Notes under the pieces: generated by a model
Told to the model about the DNA's origin: nothing
The model's input: the letters and a program-made list of their open reading frames with translations, nothing else
The model's database searches: none
Shown: one piece after another, positions 61,269 through 64,000 of the stretch
How positions within the stretch are numbered: the first letter of the stretch is position 1
Layout of the letters: each line of letters begins with the position of its first letter
Translations under genes and position numbers: made by a program
Source of the DNA: JAAYBQ01 sp035403465
GTDB lineage: Bacteria; Spirochaetota; UBA4802; UBA5550
DNA length: 64,000 nucleotides
Reading direction: 5' to 3'
NCBI GenBank assembly: GCA_035403465.1
Contig: DAONFG010000011.1
Coordinates: 8,045-72,044, forward strand

Positions 61269-61856
61269 ATGGATAGCACTGTATATTATAATAATAATGC
61301 TTCTAAATTTATATCAGACACCCTTAACGCAGACATGACCGCTCTGCGTGACCGCTTCCTTTCGTACATTCCCGCAGGCGGAACAATCCTTGACGCGGGC
61401 TGCGGCCCGGGCCGCGACGCAAAGTCATTCATGGACGCAGGCTTTGAAGTATACGCCATTGATGCGTCACAGGCACTGGTAGAGCATTGCAGAACAATAA
61501 TAGGCAGCAGGGTGCAGCTTGTATCATTCCAGGACTACACAACAGATATAAAATTTGACGGCATCTGGGCCTGCGCGTCGCTCCTTCATCTTGAACCTGC
61601 TGAGCTTACTGATGTAATAATAAAGTTTACACGCTTTCTGAAGCACGGCGGAGTATTCTTTATGTCGTTCAAATGCGGCAATGTAGACTATGTAAAAGAC
61701 GGACGCTACTTTAACTGCCATACAACCGGATCAATCGCACAACTGCTTGATTCAATCAGCGGCATTAAGATACTTGAAAATTTCGAAACCGGCGATGTGC
61801 GGCCTGGCCGGGAGAATGAAAAGTGGGTCAATGTGATAACAGGTAAAAGGATCTGA
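61269..61856 (+). CDS. Class I SAM-dependent methyltransferase
   Basis: The 195-residue enzyme has the SAM-binding motif TILDAGCGPGRDAKSFM, the acidic motif YAIDASQALVEHC and the IWACASLLHL region. The target is not identifiable; no DNA-methylase NPPY or PC motif is present, so it is unlikely to be a restriction-modification DNA methylase. The substrate is probably a small molecule or protein. It is co-directional with the helicase and shares a likely operon. GC content is higher than that of the helicase. Confidence 0.85.
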   Translation: MDSTVYYNNNASKFISDTLNADMTALRDRFLSYIPAGGTILDAGCGPGRDAKSFMDAGFEVYAIDASQALVEHCRTIIGSRVQLVSFQDYTTDIKFDGIWACASLLHLEPAELTDVIIKFTRFLKHGGVFFMSFKCGNVDYVKDGRYFNCHTTGSIAQLLDSISGIKILENFETGDVRPGRENEKWVNVITGKRI

Positions 61857-62185
61857 TTTATACCGGTTTAACCTTGCCGTCACTTTCAAAACTAGGGCTT
61901 CGGTTTGTGGACAGGCAGATAAATTCCCGAACTGAACATCCCGGCACTTGCCCTCTGTGCCAGGATAGTTGTCGTCTGGAATAAATCAGGAGATGATTAT
62001 GAAATACAGTAAAAGGTTTAAAGAATCGGTTCTCAAGAAAGTATTGCCATCGGAGAACAGAATCATTCCGGATTAACAGATATAGTAAAGACAGGCAGGT
62101 ATCAACTGACTGACAATCGCCTGGATTTTATCCTTAAACTATTACGTAAAAGAATCAGTTTAATGCAAGAGATGATTGAAAATAT
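61857..62185 (+). mobile_element. Scar with HNH-gene fragment and IS remnant
   Basis: This gap holds a 25-base copy of the HNH-gene start (61926-61950). It also holds an IS3-type OrfA N-terminus (61999-62076, MKYSKRFKESVLKKVLPSEN followed by five residues), cut off by a stop. A second open frame (62022-62189) ends LLRKRISLMQEMIENI and overlaps the start of the HIRAN gene as ATGA. It looks like the tail of a lost, formerly coupled gene. Confidence 0.6.
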
Positions 62186-62881
62186 ATGAACTATATTAAG
62201 CACATAATTAAACCTGACAGGCTTCTGCTTTTATGGATACCATCCGGTGGACATAGAATGAACAGGGTCGTTGCAGAACTCCTTAGAGATGGAGATACTG
62301 CAACGCTGAGATACTTATGCTCTGATAATGATTTTAAACTTGCTGTTAAAGAAGGATTCCAGGGATATCCCTATCTTCCTGTAGATAAAGAAAAGTATGA
62401 TGATGTTCTTGATGTATTTACTAAGAGGCTTCCCCCCAGGTCAAGGGGTGATTTTTCCAAGTACATGGATTCAATCAGGATAAAAAGTAACACTGAAATT
62501 GATGATTTTACGCTTCTGGGATATTCCGGGGCTAAATTACCTGATGATGATTTCACTCTGGTCCATCCTCTGGATACTGCAGTTGTGCCATTTGAATTTT
62601 TAATGGATGTATCCGGCACACGTTATAATGATGTTAAAGAACATTATAATGATATTAGAATAGGAGAACAAATTGAATTTATACCTGAACCTGGTAATGA
62701 ATGGGATGATAAAGCAATAGCCATAATGTATCAAAATATTAGAATCGGTTATGTCTGTAGGGGCATTCTTTCTGAATTTCATCGTTGGTTAGAACATGGA
62801 TTTAATGTAAAAGGTATTATTGAAAAAAAGAATGGTACAAGCGATATCCCGCGGATATATCTTTTTATTACTGTTTCCTGA
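62186..62881 (+). CDS. HIRAN-domain protein
   Basis: The 231-residue protein ends in a HIRAN domain (about residues 135-231): VSGTRYNDVKEHYNDIRIGE, then the signature PGNEWDDKAIAIMYQNIRIG and YVCRGI. HIRAN domains bind DNA ends, as in HLTF. The N-terminal 130 residues (VVAELLRDGDTATLRYLCSD) are of unknown type. The start overlaps the stop of an upstream fragment (ATGA), which suggests that a former partner gene was lost. A direct nuclease role is not evident; it could direct the neighbouring HNH nuclease to DNA ends. Confidence 0.8.
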   Translation: MNYIKHIIKPDRLLLLWIPSGGHRMNRVVAELLRDGDTATLRYLCSDNDFKLAVKEGFQGYPYLPVDKEKYDDVLDVFTKRLPPRSRGDFSKYMDSIRIKSNTEIDDFTLLGYSGAKLPDDDFTLVHPLDTAVVPFEFLMDVSGTRYNDVKEHYNDIRIGEQIEFIPEPGNEWDDKAIAIMYQNIRIGYVCRGILSEFHRWLEHGFNVKGIIEKKNGTSDIPRIYLFITVS

Positions 62882-62922
62882 TATAAAGTAAGAGACCGAT
62901 GCTGGCATTCACCTGACAGTTC

Positions 62923-63972
62923 GTGGGCGCACGCCCCCCACAACCCGAACTGAACATCCCGGCACTTGAACGTTCCCTTGAACTATCAAGCCTTACAAAC
63001 AGCTACAAGCTTTACTGGTTTGCCGCTTTACTCGATGAAATCAATGCATGCAGTGCAGAGATAACATTCGACAGAATGGTAGCCCTGATGATAGTCCGGT
63101 GCTGGTATTCAGTATTAAAATTCAGGCTTAGCTTCGGATCACAGGATACGCTTCACCGTATAGTACATTACCTTCATGAAAAGTATAATCTCCCTGCAGA
63201 GATAAACCCTGCGGAACTTAAAGATTTTCTGGCCGGTCTGCACGATGAAGAATACGACAAAGCAGTAAAAGAATTCAGCAGATATGTGCCCTACAGGTTT
63301 TTAACTCCATTCTATGCAGAAGAAACCCGCGGTATAAACGATTCACAGAAGAACCGGATAATAGAAGACTTAAGCCGCAAAGATGACAGTGCTCCCTACC
63401 GCATCAACTCAGCTGAATCTGTTATAATACTCAACTACAACTGGTTTGAATACCTGTACTGCAGCATGGCAATTATTACAGGCTGGCACAGGTACAGGCT
63501 TGTTGAATTTCTCCAGAGAAGAAATCCCAATGTGCCTGCTGTGATAGACAAGCTGGAGCCGCCGTTAAAACGAGATCTTGCGGACGCGACGAAGTTCTGG
63601 AAGAATATTATTACTGTTGCTGAAACACAAAACTGTCCCCACCGGGGATTAGGGGGCCTGATCAATGACATTTATACAGGCCGGCCCATAACTCTATCTG
63701 ATATGAGCCTGGACCATTTTATCCCCTGGAGCTTTGTGCTTCACGACAGAATGTGGAACCTTGTACCTGTATCAAAAAGCATAAACAGCAGCAAGAGCGA
63801 CCTGCTGCCGCCCCTTGAAAAGTACCTGGATAGCTTTATAGATCTCCAGTTCACGGCATATACAACCGCCCTTGAAATTGGAATTAATAGTAAAACACTT
63901 GAAGACTATTATTTACTCGGTGCAGGCAATACTACTTCATCACCAGTGCCCCCTTCGGGGCAGACCGTGTGA
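62923..63972 (+). CDS. HNH endonuclease-domain protein
   Basis: The 349-residue protein has a helical N-terminal domain (about 1-240) and a C-terminal HNH motif, MSLDHFIPWSFVLHDRMWNL then VPVSKSINSSKSDLLP, with DHFIPW giving the His and NLVPVSKSINSSKSD the Asn part. It resembles the large family of HNH proteins in defence loci. The visible start is a GTG; the ancestral start is probably the ATG in the duplicate at 58575, so this copy may have lost its original first codons. The 5' part recurs at 58575 and 61926. Confidence 0.8.
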   Translation: MGARPPQPELNIPALERSLELSSLTNSYKLYWFAALLDEINACSAEITFDRMVALMIVRCWYSVLKFRLSFGSQDTLHRIVHYLHEKYNLPAEINPAELKDFLAGLHDEEYDKAVKEFSRYVPYRFLTPFYAEETRGINDSQKNRIIEDLSRKDDSAPYRINSAESVIILNYNWFEYLYCSMAIITGWHRYRLVEFLQRRNPNVPAVIDKLEPPLKRDLADATKFWKNIITVAETQNCPHRGLGGLINDIYTGRPITLSDMSLDHFIPWSFVLHDRMWNLVPVSKSINSSKSDLLPPLEKYLDSFIDLQFTAYTTALEIGINSKTLEDYYLLGAGNTTSSPVPPSGQTV

Positions 63973-64000
63973 AAAATGGGGCAAAGGGATTTTATTAATT

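Noticed and set aside
52111..61856. Assignment of the island to BREX, DISARM, Zorya, Gabija or Wadjet
   Set aside because: The hallmark genes of those systems (PglZ, DrmA/B, ZorA/B, GajA/B, JetABCD) are not recognisable here.
61269..61856. DNA modification methylase of a restriction-modification system
   Set aside because: It lacks the (D/N/S)PP(Y/F) and cytosine PC motifs; it is short and resembles small-molecule or protein methyltransferases.
1..64000. tRNA, rRNA or replication-origin features
   Set aside because: No cloverleaf-like sequence, rRNA segment or DnaA-box cluster was noticed on reading; a covariance-model scan would be needed to exclude them fully.

Overview
The window looks like a chromosome segment from a Gram-negative, probably anaerobic bacterium with flagellar-type chemotaxis. 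Lipoproteins, a methyl-accepting receptor, an HD-GYP regulator, an adenosine-specific kinase, an EndoQ-like repair enzyme and selenium use would fit Spirochaetota or a deltaproteobacterium-like lineage. No rRNA or tRNA gene was found, so the phylum is a guess.

Region 1 (1-31.3 kb) is ordinary, tightly packed chromosome. It holds exported repeat proteins, an EndoQ-like PHP nuclease fused to a UvrD-type helicase that ends in a sliding-clamp motif, an RluA pseudouridine synthase, and an Rrf2 regulator facing an iron-sulfur protein. It continues with the dnaG-rpoD macromolecular synthesis pair, a GpsA fused to a PlsB-like acyltransferase, folC, and a selenium cluster (yedE, a TusA/YedF-like gene, a DUF3343 gene and selD). 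The annotated reading frame of selD needs a TGA read as selenocysteine. A multi-PAS kinase with two response regulators, a glycosyltransferase and a chemoreceptor close the region.

Region 2 (31.3-52 kb) is accessory DNA. Small orphan genes on both strands are separated by several families of repeats and by shared upstream sequences. Three toxin-antitoxin-like pairs are present (DUF433/DUF5615, RelE type, HicBA). Other genes are a uracil-DNA-glycosylase-like protein next to a DUF1643 protein, a variant agmatine-deiminase-like enzyme, a metallophosphoesterase, a WYL regulator next to a PD-(D/E)XK nuclease, and SF0329, DUF6915, DUF4352 and CC0125-type proteins. Most striking are two separate genes that match the membrane half and the cytoplasmic half of FlhA/LcrD (FHIPEP) export gates, with no other secretion gene in sight. 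A palindrome of the form GGAAGT-N-ACTTCC sits upstream of at least eight of these genes, including the WYL regulator. Two further leader sequences are each shared by unrelated genes.

Region 3 (52-64 kb) reads as a DNA-conflict (defence-like) island. It carries a giant AT-rich SF1 helicase fused to a nuclease and a GreA/B C-terminal-like domain, an HNH protein resembling SBD-HNH restriction enzymes, an SF2 helicase with an N-terminal nuclease-like domain, a methyltransferase, a HIRAN-domain protein and a final HNH protein. The 5' end of this last HNH gene occurs three times, once after each block, which points to repeated cassette exchange at one target. How these genes cooperate is inference; nothing in the sequence proves activity.
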